From contig JAKSID010000025.1 of assembly GCA_024399035.1 (NCBI GenBank), forward strand, positions 1-38,330: a stretch of DNA of 38,330 nucleotides, written 5' to 3'. The number at the start of each line of letters is the position of its first letter. The stretch's first letter is position 1. The notes under the pieces were generated by a model, which searched no databases, was not told where the DNA came from, and saw only the letters and a program-made list of their open reading frames with translations. Made by a program: the position numbers and the translations under genes. This stretch comes from Fibrobacter sp. (GTDB taxonomy: Bacteria > Fibrobacterota > Fibrobacteria > Fibrobacterales > Fibrobacteraceae). Positions 24,226 to 31,988 of this stretch are shown here, piece by piece.

Positions 24226-24645
24226 TGTTGATAAGTTGTGAATTTTCTTTCGGCACAGAGGATTTTCAACATTTTATTCACAACCGTTTTAGGCCTGTCT
24301 GGAGCCGTTTTTATCACTACAGTTGACACATCCAAATCTTTTTTGAGGGAATTCTATTCCAAAATGGAATAAATCGCATAATTGACCCAATGAAAACATA
24401 GGAAAAACGCGTTTCGCCAACCCCTTATCAATCAATAGGTTAGAGCAGGTCAAAAAAAGGATTGCAATTAATTTGTACGCAACACAAGGCCTCGAAAAGG
24501 GGGCCCGGATTGTAAAAGTGACGCTCGTCATAGGCTTCTGGATTCAAAGAAATGTATCTATTAATCATGGATTCAACAACATTTCAACAATTCTTATACA
24601 CATTCAGGAGTGTTCGTGGATAAGTCTTGATGATTGTTATAAACG
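24226..24645. other. gene-free region with DnaA-box-like sites (possible replication origin or DnaA-titration site)
   Basis: Perfect TTATNCACA boxes are at 24274-24282 (TTATTCACA) and 24594-24602 (TTATACACA). One-mismatch copies relative to the TTATCCACA consensus are TTATCAACA (minus strand, 24234..24226) and TTATCCACG (minus strand, 24623..24615); weaker ones are at 24311 and 24637. The region is AT-rich and contains TATTCC/GGAATA (24355-24371) as a perfect inverted repeat. No dnaA, dnaN, rpmH or par gene is in the window, so origin status is only a possibility. Confidence 0.35.
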
Positions 24646-24659
24646 AACGGAGGTTCCTT

Positions 24660-24845
24660 ATGAAGTTGACTCTCTCTGGATTCCAGCTCTTTAAGACCCG
24701 AGTCAGGGAAGTGCTGGACGCTACCAGTGGCGTAAACCTGGAAGACTTCCTGGACGACGACAACCTGCACGCCTACTACAGGAGCGGATACTCCGCAGAG
24801 TTCGTCGCTGCAGCATTAAGAACCCCCGGCCTAGACGAAGACTAG
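24660..24845 (+). CDS. 61-residue conserved-looking small protein
   Basis: A strong ribosome binding site (ACGGAGG, seven bases before the ATG) and a clean terminator downstream support this as a real gene. The protein is acidic: the first 30 residues could form helices (LSGFQLFKTRVREVLDATSG), followed by LEDFLDDDNLHAYYRSGYSAEFVAAAL, which looks like a helix-turn-helix-sized helical pair. There is no signal peptide or membrane segment, so it is cytosolic. It is the first gene after the DnaA-box-like region. I do not recognise the family. Confidence 0.7.
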   Translation: MKLTLSGFQLFKTRVREVLDATSGVNLEDFLDDDNLHAYYRSGYSAEFVAAALRTPGLDED

Positions 24846-24880
24846 GCTCCAAAACTTTCTCTTCTCTCCTCCTAGAAACA

Positions 24881-24913
24881 AAGAACCCCGCGATTTCGGT
24901 CGCGGGGCTTCTT
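24881..24913. terminator. bidirectional intrinsic terminator
   Basis: GAACCCCGCGA, loop, TCGCGGGGCTTC with T residues following on the plus strand. It separates convergent genes. Confidence 0.8.
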
Positions 24914-24957
24914 TAATTTTCCGAAGTCGCCTAGCTCATCGCCAGTCTTCGCAAGGA

Positions 24958-25908
24958 TTACTTTGCAACCTTAAGAGAGGCGATGTTCTTGGCAAGCTTT
25001 GCTGCGCTAGCCTTGGCACCACCACCCAAGAGATCACCCAAGCCGCCAAAGGCATCTTCCATAACCAACTGCATCAGGTAAGTCATCATGTAGGTATAAG
25101 CTTCCTCGTAGCATTCCTGGTTGGAGTTGACGGTGCTATAATCTTCAAAGTCAAATACGCTACCAGACTTTGCGTTTTCCTTGAAGTCATCGTAGGCAGC
25201 CTTGCAGTCCTTTTCGTTGTAGGCGAAGCGATAGGAAATCTTGTTGGAGCAGGACTTTGTACCATAGGTGTACTTGGTTTCAACACCGTCCCTGGACCAA
25301 GAACCCGTCTTGATGACAACAGAGTCGCCAACAGTCATCTTGTCGCAATCGATAGTCACGTACTTCATGAAGGCAGACATATCGGTATCTTCGGAGTCCT
25401 CGTCTTCTTCGTCACCGTCAAAGACGCCACCACCCATTTGACCGGCATAAATATCCTTGAGGAAGCAGTTGCCGGAATAGGCAATGCCCATTTCCACCTT
25501 GTCGGATTCAAAGACCATGCCTTCGGTAATAAATGTTCCATCTTCATCACCGGAAGAGCTCATACGCCAGGAGCCCTTGGGGAAACTAGAACCCAGATAG
25601 TCAAACTGGATATTGTCCTTGCCTTCGCCAAGATAAACAAGACCCTTGTCAGAGTCGTACTTGTAATCGTACTCGATCGTGTCGGCACCGGTGCGGGCCC
25701 AAACCAATTCGCGCTTTTCTTCCTTACAGACAGGTTCAAAAACCTTGATCACGTTCATGTCGTTGTCCATTTCATAGGCGTTCAACGACATGGGAATAAA
25801 GCCCTGAAGTTCTCCAGTTCCACCGAAATCCGGTTCGTTGGAAGATTCAGAAGAGCAGGCAGCAAATGCCAGCATGGAAACTACGGGTACAAACCAAAGC
25901 TTTTTCAT
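24958..25908 (-). CDS. lipoprotein of unknown function
   Basis: This 316-residue protein has a lipoprotein signal (AFAACSS, Cys18) and starts at 25908 after AAGGAG. The mature part has beta-strand-like sequence with several Cys, an acidic loop (DGDEEDEDSEDTD, about 165-178) and a helical, Gly/Ala/Lys-rich C terminus. No known domain is seen. The style (MKKLW...ACSS, short acidic region) matches other Fibrobacter lipoproteins. Upstream, a terminator for the next gene overlaps its promoter region, so it has its own promoter (TATTTTAA, minus strand). Confidence 0.75.
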   Translation of the reverse strand: MKKLWFVPVVSMLAFAACSSESSNEPDFGGTGELQGFIPMSLNAYEMDNDMNVIKVFEPVCKEEKRELVWARTGADTIEYDYKYDSDKGLVYLGEGKDNIQFDYLGSSFPKGSWRMSSSGDEDGTFITEGMVFESDKVEMGIAYSGNCFLKDIYAGQMGGGVFDGDEEDEDSEDTDMSAFMKYVTIDCDKMTVGDSVVIKTGSWSRDGVETKYTYGTKSCSNKISYRFAYNEKDCKAAYDDFKENAKSGSVFDFEDYSTVNSNQECYEEAYTYMMTYLMQLVMEDAFGGLGDLLGGGAKASAAKLAKNIASLKVAK

Positions 25909-25943
25909 ATACACTCCTTGTGTTTTGACTTAAAATAAGAAAA

Positions 25944-25965
25944 CACTCTCGCAAACGCAAGAGTG
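25944..25965 (-). terminator. intrinsic terminator of the TPR/binding-protein gene
   Basis: On the minus strand CACTCTTGC, loop GTTT, GCGAGAGTG, followed by TTTTCTT. The T-rich tail overlaps the next gene's promoter motif. Confidence 0.75.
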
Positions 25966-25993
25966 CCTTTGAATTACGTTCGGATTTGTGAGA

Positions 25994-27787
25994 TTACTTG
26001 GCGGGGCAACCGTCAACAGTTTCGAACTTGCCCTTGACCACGGTAACGATCTTGGTAGCGGTGTTTGCGCCACGCTTGAACTTGATGTCGCCGTACACGC
26101 CCCTGTAGGTGCCAAGGTTGTTGATGGCGTTGGTCAGGGAGTTGGAGCCCTTGGACAATGCGGTAAAGACGATGTTTGCAGCGTCGTAGCTAAGGCCAGA
26201 GACCTTGTCTTCGCCCGGTTCCGCACCCCAGCGTTCCTTGAACTCGTCGGAGAACTTCTTGAGGGCGTCGTTGTCGCGGCCCATATCCAGAGCGGGCACG
26301 CTGAAGTAGGAGCTGTCCACCAGGCGCTTACCCTGCACCAAAAGTTCGCGACCATACCAGCCGGAGGTACCCAGGAAGGTGCCGGAGATCTTGTTGAAGG
26401 CAGCCTGGCTGACCATGGCGCCTGCGTCTTCGGGATTGGTAGCCGGAATAAAGATACCCGGGATATTGAAGGTGGAGTCGCGCATGGAGAGCATACGTTC
26501 CTTGGCGTTCACCGCGTCAAGATCGGAGGCACCGCGGGCAATGTTCTTGCGGCGGTTCAACTGCTTGTAGCGCACGTCGCGGAGCAGGTTGAATTCGGTC
26601 TTGTAGTCGGGGCGGCCTTCTTCGTAGTTGCGGAAAGCGATCACGTTACCGCCGCGGCGTTCCACAGCCTGAGTAAAGCTCTGGGACATGGAGGAACCAT
26701 AGTCGCCCAGCGGGCTCATCACTGCGAATTCACGAATGCCGAGGCATTTGACTGCGAAGTCTGCGATGCTCTGTGCCAAGTTGTCCATGGTGATGTTCAC
26801 CTGGAAAACGTTGGGACCCATCTTGGCGATACCGTCGTCAGTAGCGGTGGGGGTGAGCATGGGAATGTTCTGGAAGTTGCTGCCCAGCCATGCACCAACG
26901 GTTGCTGCCGGAGCACTCATGATGGGGCCCACCACAGCGATGATGCTGTCCTGGTTTACAGCCTGCTGAGTACGGAGCAAAGCCTGGGAGGCGTCTGCAC
27001 GTGTATCGGCAACGCGGATGTTCACCTTGCCCTTAAGGCCAGACTGTTCGTGGGCGAGAATCACGCCCTGAATTGCGGCAGCGCCAAATTCAGCAAAGTC
27101 GCCAGAGAGCGGAGCCAAGACCAAGATAGTGGGCTTGCCTGCACCAGCGTCTTCCAGGGATTCCATACCCTTCTTGGCGGTGTTGGAAAGATTTTCGGCA
27201 ACGTCGGCAGCAAGAACCTTCTTGTACCAATAACGTGCGGCGCGGTAGCGCTTGGCATTCTGGCATTCACGACCGATCTGCAGCTGCATCCAGCCGATAA
27301 CGTCCTTGTCCACCGGGAACTTTTCAAGCAAGGCCTGGAGCTGGTCGGCGTTCAGGAGGGAGGCGGCCAGAGTCTGGATGACAACGTCCTTGGCGCGGCT
27401 GCGGGCTGCGGGGTTCTTGGAGTAGGCCAAGATGCGGAGCATGGACTCGACACCTTCGTAAACGCGGCCACTCTCAACAGAAACGATGGCATGTGCCAGT
27501 TCTACGCGTTCGCGGTAGTCGGACTTGACGTAGTATTCCAGGAAGCGGGAGGAAACGTTCTCGGCTTCTTCGCGGTTGTGCTGACGGAGATAGCATTCCG
27601 TGAGCATCACAGCGGCCTTTTCGCCGGAGGACTTGCGGAAGTTGGACTTATAGACCTTTTGAAGCTGGGTAATAGCTTCGGCGCAGTTGCCATTCTGAAT
27701 CAGGGACTTTGCCTGGCTCAAGTCGTCCTGGGCAAAGATAGTCGTCGCAAGACCTGCGGCAAGAACTAAGGGAAGGATTCGTTTCAT
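25994..27787 (-). CDS. TPR plus type I periplasmic-binding-fold protein (LpoA-like architecture)
   Basis: This 597-residue exported protein (signal peptide 1-19, FAQ) has an N-terminal helical repeat region (20-215) with TPR-like units such as AKSLIQNGNCAEAITQLQKVY, then a leucine/branched-chain amino-acid-binding (Peripla_BP_6) fold at about 217-590: TILVLAPLSGDFAEFG, GVILAHEQSG, AVVGPIMSAPA, FAVMSPLGDYG and GFxxPATNPED. The combination of N-terminal TPR and C-terminal binding fold is that of LpoA, the outer-membrane activator of a peptidoglycan synthase, but there is no lipobox here. An orphan ABC-type receptor is the other possibility. It starts two bases after the stop of the nucleotidyltransferase-like gene, so the two are translationally coupled. 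Confidence 0.75.
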   Translation of the reverse strand: MKRILPLVLAAGLATTIFAQDDLSQAKSLIQNGNCAEAITQLQKVYKSNFRKSSGEKAAVMLTECYLRQHNREEAENVSSRFLEYYVKSDYRERVELAHAIVSVESGRVYEGVESMLRILAYSKNPAARSRAKDVVIQTLAASLLNADQLQALLEKFPVDKDVIGWMQLQIGRECQNAKRYRAARYWYKKVLAADVAENLSNTAKKGMESLEDAGAGKPTILVLAPLSGDFAEFGAAAIQGVILAHEQSGLKGKVNIRVADTRADASQALLRTQQAVNQDSIIAVVGPIMSAPAATVGAWLGSNFQNIPMLTPTATDDGIAKMGPNVFQVNITMDNLAQSIADFAVKCLGIREFAVMSPLGDYGSSMSQSFTQAVERRGGNVIAFRNYEEGRPDYKTEFNLLRDVRYKQLNRRKNIARGASDLDAVNAKERMLSMRDSTFNIPGIFIPATNPEDAGAMVSQAAFNKISGTFLGTSGWYGRELLVQGKRLVDSSYFSVPALDMGRDNDALKKFSDEFKERWGAEPGEDKVSGLSYDAANIVFTALSKGSNSLTNAINNLGTYRGVYGDIKFKRGANTATKIVTVVKGKFETVDGCPAK

Positions 27788-27789
27788 AG

Positions 27790-28104
27790 TTAAGCTTCCA
27801 CGGTGGCCTGGACCACTTCGTGTTCTTTTTTGATTTGCTTTTGGAGAGATTCAGGCAGTTTGGCCCAGTCCATGATATCTACACGGAAAGGAAGTCCGCT
27901 TTCCACGAAAGCCTTCTCCACAGAAGTCATCACCTCAAAAGAAAGAGGTTTTTCTGAGATTGCCACCAGTTCGAGTTCCGTTTCGGGAGTCAGGTCCACA
28001 CCCGTGACGCGAGCGCCATGGGCCCAGACTTCCATGCCTTCGAAATGAACGGCAAGGATCCTCTGAACGGTTTCCAACTGGTCGGTTTCAATGCATAATG
28101 CCAT
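27790..28104 (-). CDS. degenerate minimal nucleotidyltransferase-fold protein
   Basis: This 104-residue cytosolic protein follows the MNT pattern: EVWAHGARVTG (25-35, for the usual GSRxxG), then ETELELVAI where the catalytic (S)DxD should be, then SGLPFRVDIMDW and the C-terminal KEHEV. The first two catalytic Asp residues are Glu (43 and 45) and GSR is GAR, so catalysis is doubtful. No HEPN partner gene is next to it. It lies two bases upstream of the TPR/binding-fold gene. The start has no Shine-Dalgarno sequence; TATCTTTG lies eight bases before the ATG. Confidence 0.75.
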   Translation of the reverse strand: MALCIETDQLETVQRILAVHFEGMEVWAHGARVTGVDLTPETELELVAISEKPLSFEVMTSVEKAFVESGLPFRVDIMDWAKLPESLQKQIKKEHEVVQATVEA

Positions 28105-28112
28105 ATTGACGC

Positions 28113-28120
28113 CAAAGATA
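28113..28120 (-). promoter_or_regulatory. perfect TAnnTTTG promoter motif near the start codon
   Basis: TATCTTTG (minus strand) ends eight bases before the ATG at 28104, in the 49-base gap after the metallophosphoesterase gene. Confidence 0.45.
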
Positions 28121-28153
28121 GAAAAAATCGAGTGCTATATATAAGCGCGCCGA

Positions 28154-29395
28154 CTAACGTTCGAAGGTGAGCACCCACATTTCGGTGTCACTACCCACGC
28201 GGACAGGCGGGCCCCAGGAGTCAATTCCGGAGGTTACAAGCCACTTTGCGCCGTCCAAAACGCCAAATCCGGCGCTTAAACGCCAAAATAGGTCAATAAA
28301 CAGGGTTGCAGGGAAGAACTGGCCATCATGGGTGTGACCACTCATGGCAAAATCCGGAAGACGGCCCTGGTAATCGGATTCGATGCCCTTGGGCTGGTGA
28401 TCCAGGAGAAGCCAGGGAACGTTCTGGTCGGGTACAAGGTCTGCCAGGGGCTTACGAGGGACATCACGACTGCGGGCCACCTGGAAATCGGTACGGCCAG
28501 TAAAGCAAACCATGGGAGCCACAAAAGTGTCACGGGCAGGGGCTGCCGAGGTATCGCGGGCAGGGGCTGCGCCAGGGAAACACGCGGTAGAATCTTCCAG
28601 AACAGTAAAGCCTGCGCGACGGAGCCAGCCCTGGGGATCAGAACCACTACGTTCCATATAGGCCTCGTGGTTGCCATCAATAGCCACGGCACCGATCTTT
28701 GCGGTTTCAACGAGCTGCTTCATAAGCACATCATACCCCTGGGCGGTCATGAGGGAATCATGAATGTCGGCCAAGTCACCGCCGAACAAGATGAAGTCGG
28801 GGCGGATGGACTTGGCTTCGGTAACCATGCGCTCCAGCTTGGCGGGCTTGGAAAGCATATCCAAGTGAAGATCGCTGAAGTAGAGGGCGGTGAAGTTTTT
28901 CGCAGGAGACTGCGTAGAATTTTCAGACGGGGACTGCGCGGGCTGAGACTGCGCCGAATCAGCCGCCGGTGCCACGGATGTATCAGCCGCCGGGGCCGCC
29001 GCCAGCTTGACCGTTTCGAAGCGAAGTTCGTAATTCTGGTTATGCTGCATGCCGTAGGTCAGGAATACCACCGTCAGGGCGAAGGACATTCCAAAGAGGA
29101 AACCTGCCTGGCGTTCGGCATCGGGTTGAAGCAGGCGCCTCTTGGTTTTGAGGCGACGGACAATGCGGAATACGTCCCACAAAAGGAACATCCACAGTGC
29201 CTGACAGAGCCAGATGATCATCAACATCTGCAGGTAGCTGAAGATGACGCTGTTGCGATAGAGGAGGAAGCTCCCCAACGTGGCGATGATGAAGCCGCCT
29301 GCGATGAGGGAGCCCTTGACTCCGGACTTCACTTGACGAAGGTTCCAGAAGAAAAGGCCGAACAATGCGAATATTAAAATCAGTCCAATAATCAT
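28154..29395 (-). CDS. membrane-anchored metallophosphoesterase
   Basis: This 413-residue protein has four to five hydrophobic helices in residues 1-117, then an exported or cytosolic calcineurin-like phosphoesterase domain. Metal-site motifs are SDLHLD (174-179), GGDLAD (205-210), GNHE (241-244), LLDHQP (His333) and SGHTHDGQ (352-359), all intact. A Pro/Ala/Asp-rich linker (132-167) and a related AAPARDTS repeat inserted inside the catalytic domain (275-294) are odd. Close relatives act on phospholipid or pyrophosphate substrates; the real one is unknown. It is divergent from the NhaC-type gene across only 38 bases. Start has no Shine-Dalgarno sequence; TATTTTTA is six bases upstream. Confidence 0.87.
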   Translation of the reverse strand: MIIGLILIFALFGLFFWNLRQVKSGVKGSLIAGGFIIATLGSFLLYRNSVIFSYLQMLMIIWLCQALWMFLLWDVFRIVRRLKTKRRLLQPDAERQAGFLFGMSFALTVVFLTYGMQHNQNYELRFETVKLAAAPAADTSVAPAADSAQSQPAQSPSENSTQSPAKNFTALYFSDLHLDMLSKPAKLERMVTEAKSIRPDFILFGGDLADIHDSLMTAQGYDVLMKQLVETAKIGAVAIDGNHEAYMERSGSDPQGWLRRAGFTVLEDSTACFPGAAPARDTSAAPARDTFVAPMVCFTGRTDFQVARSRDVPRKPLADLVPDQNVPWLLLDHQPKGIESDYQGRLPDFAMSGHTHDGQFFPATLFIDLFWRLSAGFGVLDGAKWLVTSGIDSWGPPVRVGSDTEMWVLTFER

Positions 29396-29401
29396 ACAAG
29401 G

Positions 29402-29409
29402 TAAAAATA
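29402..29409 (-). promoter_or_regulatory. TAnnTTTn-type promoter motif abutting the start codon
   Basis: TATTTTTA (minus strand), six bases before the ATG at 29395, in a 38-bp divergent intergenic region. Confidence 0.45.
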
Positions 29410-29418
29410 GAAATTTCC

Positions 29419-29426
29419 TAGATTTG
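29419..29426 (+). promoter_or_regulatory. perfect TAnnTTTG promoter motif near the start codon
   Basis: TAGATTTG ends seven bases before the ATG at 29434 and lies nine bases from the opposing motif. Confidence 0.45.
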
Positions 29427-29433
29427 ATTCGCC

Positions 29434-30606
29434 ATGCTTATCGCCTTATTGACAGGTTTTGTTCTGCTCATGGCCTACGGAAAGTTCCGCGGGTTCGGCT
29501 GGAAGGCGCTTTTAAAGATGGCTGCGTCCAACGTATCCGCCGCAAGGAACATCGCCATTGTCATGCTGATGGTCGGGGCGCTTACAGCCCTATGGAGAAC
29601 CTGCGGGACGGTCGCTTACATTGTGGACTTGGCATCTGGCGCGTTGACGCCTGCGCTTTTTCTGCCAGGCGCCTTTCTGCTTTGCGCCGCCATCTCCGTA
29701 CTGACGGGCACCTCCGTAGGAACAGCGGCCACCATGGGCGTAATCTGCATGAGCGTCGGGAACGCCATAGGCGTGAACAGCGCCATCTGTGGCGGCGCGA
29801 TTCTTGCGGGCTCCTACTTCGGCGATCGATGCTCACCTGTTTCCACAAGCGCCCTGCTGGTAGCAGAAATTACCAAGACGAATCTTTACGACAATATCCG
29901 CGGGATGATTCGCACCGGTTGGATCGCCGCGCTGGTGACGTTTGCCATTTACGGCGCCCTGGGATTCTTTGCGGGCAATGGCGAAAATGCAATCAGCACC
30001 TCTACGGCCAATGCCACGACTTCCGATTTTGATTTAAGATGGTTCATGGCCCTGCCCGCCATTTCCATTCTCGCCTTGGCGCTGTTCCGCATCGATGTAA
30101 AGATCAACATGCTAGTAAGCATTGCCATTTCCGTCGTCGTGGGATTCGTGGTCGGGCTCCCCGTCACGAAAATAGCATCTGCAGCAGGTTACGGCATACT
30201 CTCCATGTTGAAACTGATTATCGTGGTGATTATTTCCTTAACATACGCAGGGCTTTTCAGAGGCACCGGAATTCTGGAAAAACTCCATGCCGGGATTACA
30301 CACCTCTCCAAAAAAGTTTCGCCCTTCGGGTGCGTGGTCCTTACAGCAATTGCCACCTGCGCCCTGGCCTGCAACCAGACTCTTTCCATTGTATTGACCA
30401 ATGAAATCTGCACAGGAGTCATGCCCGACGAAAAACGCCGTGCCATCGCTATCGAAAATACTTCTGTGATTATTGCACCGCTAGTGCCCTGGACGGTGGC
30501 AAGCCTAGTTCCGCTGGGAGCTATCGGTGCGCCCACCTCGTCTATTCTCTTTGCCTGCTTCCTGTATCTGGTACCGCTACTTTCTCGACGCTATTATAGA
30601 AGCTAG
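29434..30606 (+). CDS. NhaC-type Na+/H+ antiporter
   Basis: This 390-residue inner-membrane protein has about ten hydrophobic helices and fits the NhaC family: ALTALWRTCGTVAYIVDL, ISVLTGTSVGTAATMGVICMSVG, the conserved GSYFGDRCSPVSTSALL and, near the end, IAIENTSVIIAPLVPWTVASLVPLG. It probably exchanges sodium (or an organic substrate) for protons. It is shorter than the typical 450-480 residues, mostly at the N terminus. There is no Shine-Dalgarno sequence; TAGATTTG lies seven bases before the ATG. The 3' end overlaps the convergent phosphatase gene by 30 bases. Confidence 0.88.
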   Translation: MLIALLTGFVLLMAYGKFRGFGWKALLKMAASNVSAARNIAIVMLMVGALTALWRTCGTVAYIVDLASGALTPALFLPGAFLLCAAISVLTGTSVGTAATMGVICMSVGNAIGVNSAICGGAILAGSYFGDRCSPVSTSALLVAEITKTNLYDNIRGMIRTGWIAALVTFAIYGALGFFAGNGENAISTSTANATTSDFDLRWFMALPAISILALALFRIDVKINMLVSIAISVVVGFVVGLPVTKIASAAGYGILSMLKLIIVVIISLTYAGLFRGTGILEKLHAGITHLSKKVSPFGCVVLTAIATCALACNQTLSIVLTNEICTGVMPDEKRRAIAIENTSVIIAPLVPWTVASLVPLGAIGAPTSSILFACFLYLVPLLSRRYYRS

Positions 30607-31113
30607 CAGGCCTCCGCAGCCCTCGTTCACATCGCGCCAAGTGGCCTCAAAATTTCCGGTGTACCAAGGGTCCGCTACATCGCCAGGGCGATTCGTCCAA
30701 TCCATCATGAGAGAAACCTTCTTTCGCTCCTGCGTATCGCGAGAGGTTTCGCGGGCATAGTCCGCAGCATTAATATTCCAGCGCAGATTCCGCAAATTAT
30801 TCCTGTCCATCAGAACGATGTAATCGTAATAGTCATAGTCACGCTGATTCATTTGGCGGGCTGCATGGCCATCACAATTGATACCTCGGGAATTCAGCAG
30901 GCGGCGTGCCGGCGGATAAACCGGATTGCCGATTTCCTCTGTAGAAGTTGCTGCACTTGCGATTTCAAAATCATCCGGCGTAAGGCCTGCCTTGCGAAGG
31001 TCATCTTCACGATCCTTCACCATTTTCTTCATAACAAATTCCGCCATGGGGCTGCGGCAAATATTTCCGTGACAAACAAAAAGAATCTTGGGCATAGGGA
31101 AGTGGTTACTCAT
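30577..31113 (-). CDS. low-molecular-weight protein-tyrosine phosphatase
   Basis: This 178-residue cytosolic enzyme removes phosphate from protein tyrosines. The active-site loop is CHGNICRS (Cys14, Arg20) and the general-acid loop is VADPWYTG. The family fold is otherwise clear, including the IVLMDRNN strand. It is slightly longer than the usual ~155 residues. The start at 31113 overlaps the stop of the upstream hydrolase gene (ATGA), which argues for co-transcription; a second Met (residue 7) directly before PKILFVC is the alternative start. The last 30 bases overlap the NhaC-type gene in the opposite direction. Confidence 0.93.
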   Translation of the reverse strand: MSNHFPMPKILFVCHGNICRSPMAEFVMKKMVKDREDDLRKAGLTPDDFEIASAATSTEEIGNPVYPPARRLLNSRGINCDGHAARQMNQRDYDYYDYIVLMDRNNLRNLRWNINAADYARETSRDTQERKKVSLMMDWTNRPGDVADPWYTGNFEATWRDVNEGCGGLLASIIASRK

Positions 31114-31988
31114 ATGGCTTCGAATTTTCTTGTGACTTTTGTTTCGAACTGATCTTTTTCGCGGGAGCCTAGCTGCAAACCGTCAACAAATTTCCTGATC
31201 AAACCATTCACAATCTCTGGGGCATCTGTATTGGAATTATGACCTGCGCCTTTGATCCATTCCATTGGAATGCCCGTCTTCTTGTGCCAAGCCTTGTTGT
31301 AGCGTTTTGCCGAACCCGCGGCATCCTTCTCGCCGCAAATCAGTAAGGCCGGGCAGCGGATTTCGTAAGGCAAGTTCGCTTCCACAGCCTCCGCCAAAAT
31401 CCTGTAGCCGTGCCCCGCAATCTTTGCATAACGGTCCTGATTGCCGTCATAATGCATCATCATGTCAAGCATCAGTTTTCTGCCATATTCTGTAGTAGCA
31501 ACTCCGTCGGAGCCCGCCTTCAAAAGTTTCTTCCAGGAATACCAACGGTACACAGGCTCCATGATTTTCAAAAGCTTCACTTCAAGCCACGTCATGTACT
31601 TTCGCTGCAGCGGGCAGGAATCAATGGACACAAAACCCTTCACCTTTCCCGGAAACATTTCCATGTACATCTGGGAAACGTATCCGCCCATCGATTGCCC
31701 AATAAACACAGGATGCAATACATTTTCATAGGCAAGAATTTGATCCAGCCAATTGGCTTTGTCCATCAGCGTAAAGTTCATATGAAAAGGCCAGGAGGAG
31801 GCATGAGCCGGAGCGTCCCAAACAAGCACATTGTACTTTGATTCAAAGTATTCCGTTTGCTTTTCAAAAAGCCGATGGTCTGCCGTCAAACCAGGCAAAA
31901 ACACCAACGTGGCTTCATCACTTTTGAAGTCCTCAGAAATCCAGTAGTGAATTTCACCGCAAGATGTTTTATATACTTTTTCGATCAT
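31110..31988 (-). CDS. alpha/beta hydrolase
   Basis: This 292-residue cytosolic serine hydrolase has LVFLPGLTADHRLF (oxyanion region), GQSMGG with Ser99 as nucleophile, CGEKDAAGS as a probable acid region and WIKGAGHNSN with the catalytic His near 255. The substrate cannot be told from sequence. It is the middle gene of a minus-strand operon: its start overlaps the alcohol dehydrogenase stop (ATGA) and its stop overlaps the phosphatase start. It has no signal peptide, unlike the hydrolase at 3884-4975. Confidence 0.9.
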   Translation of the reverse strand: MIEKVYKTSCGEIHYWISEDFKSDEATLVFLPGLTADHRLFEKQTEYFESKYNVLVWDAPAHASSWPFHMNFTLMDKANWLDQILAYENVLHPVFIGQSMGGYVSQMYMEMFPGKVKGFVSIDSCPLQRKYMTWLEVKLLKIMEPVYRWYSWKKLLKAGSDGVATTEYGRKLMLDMMMHYDGNQDRYAKIAGHGYRILAEAVEANLPYEIRCPALLICGEKDAAGSAKRYNKAWHKKTGIPMEWIKGAGHNSNTDAPEIVNGLIRKFVDGLQLGSREKDQFETKVTRKFEAI

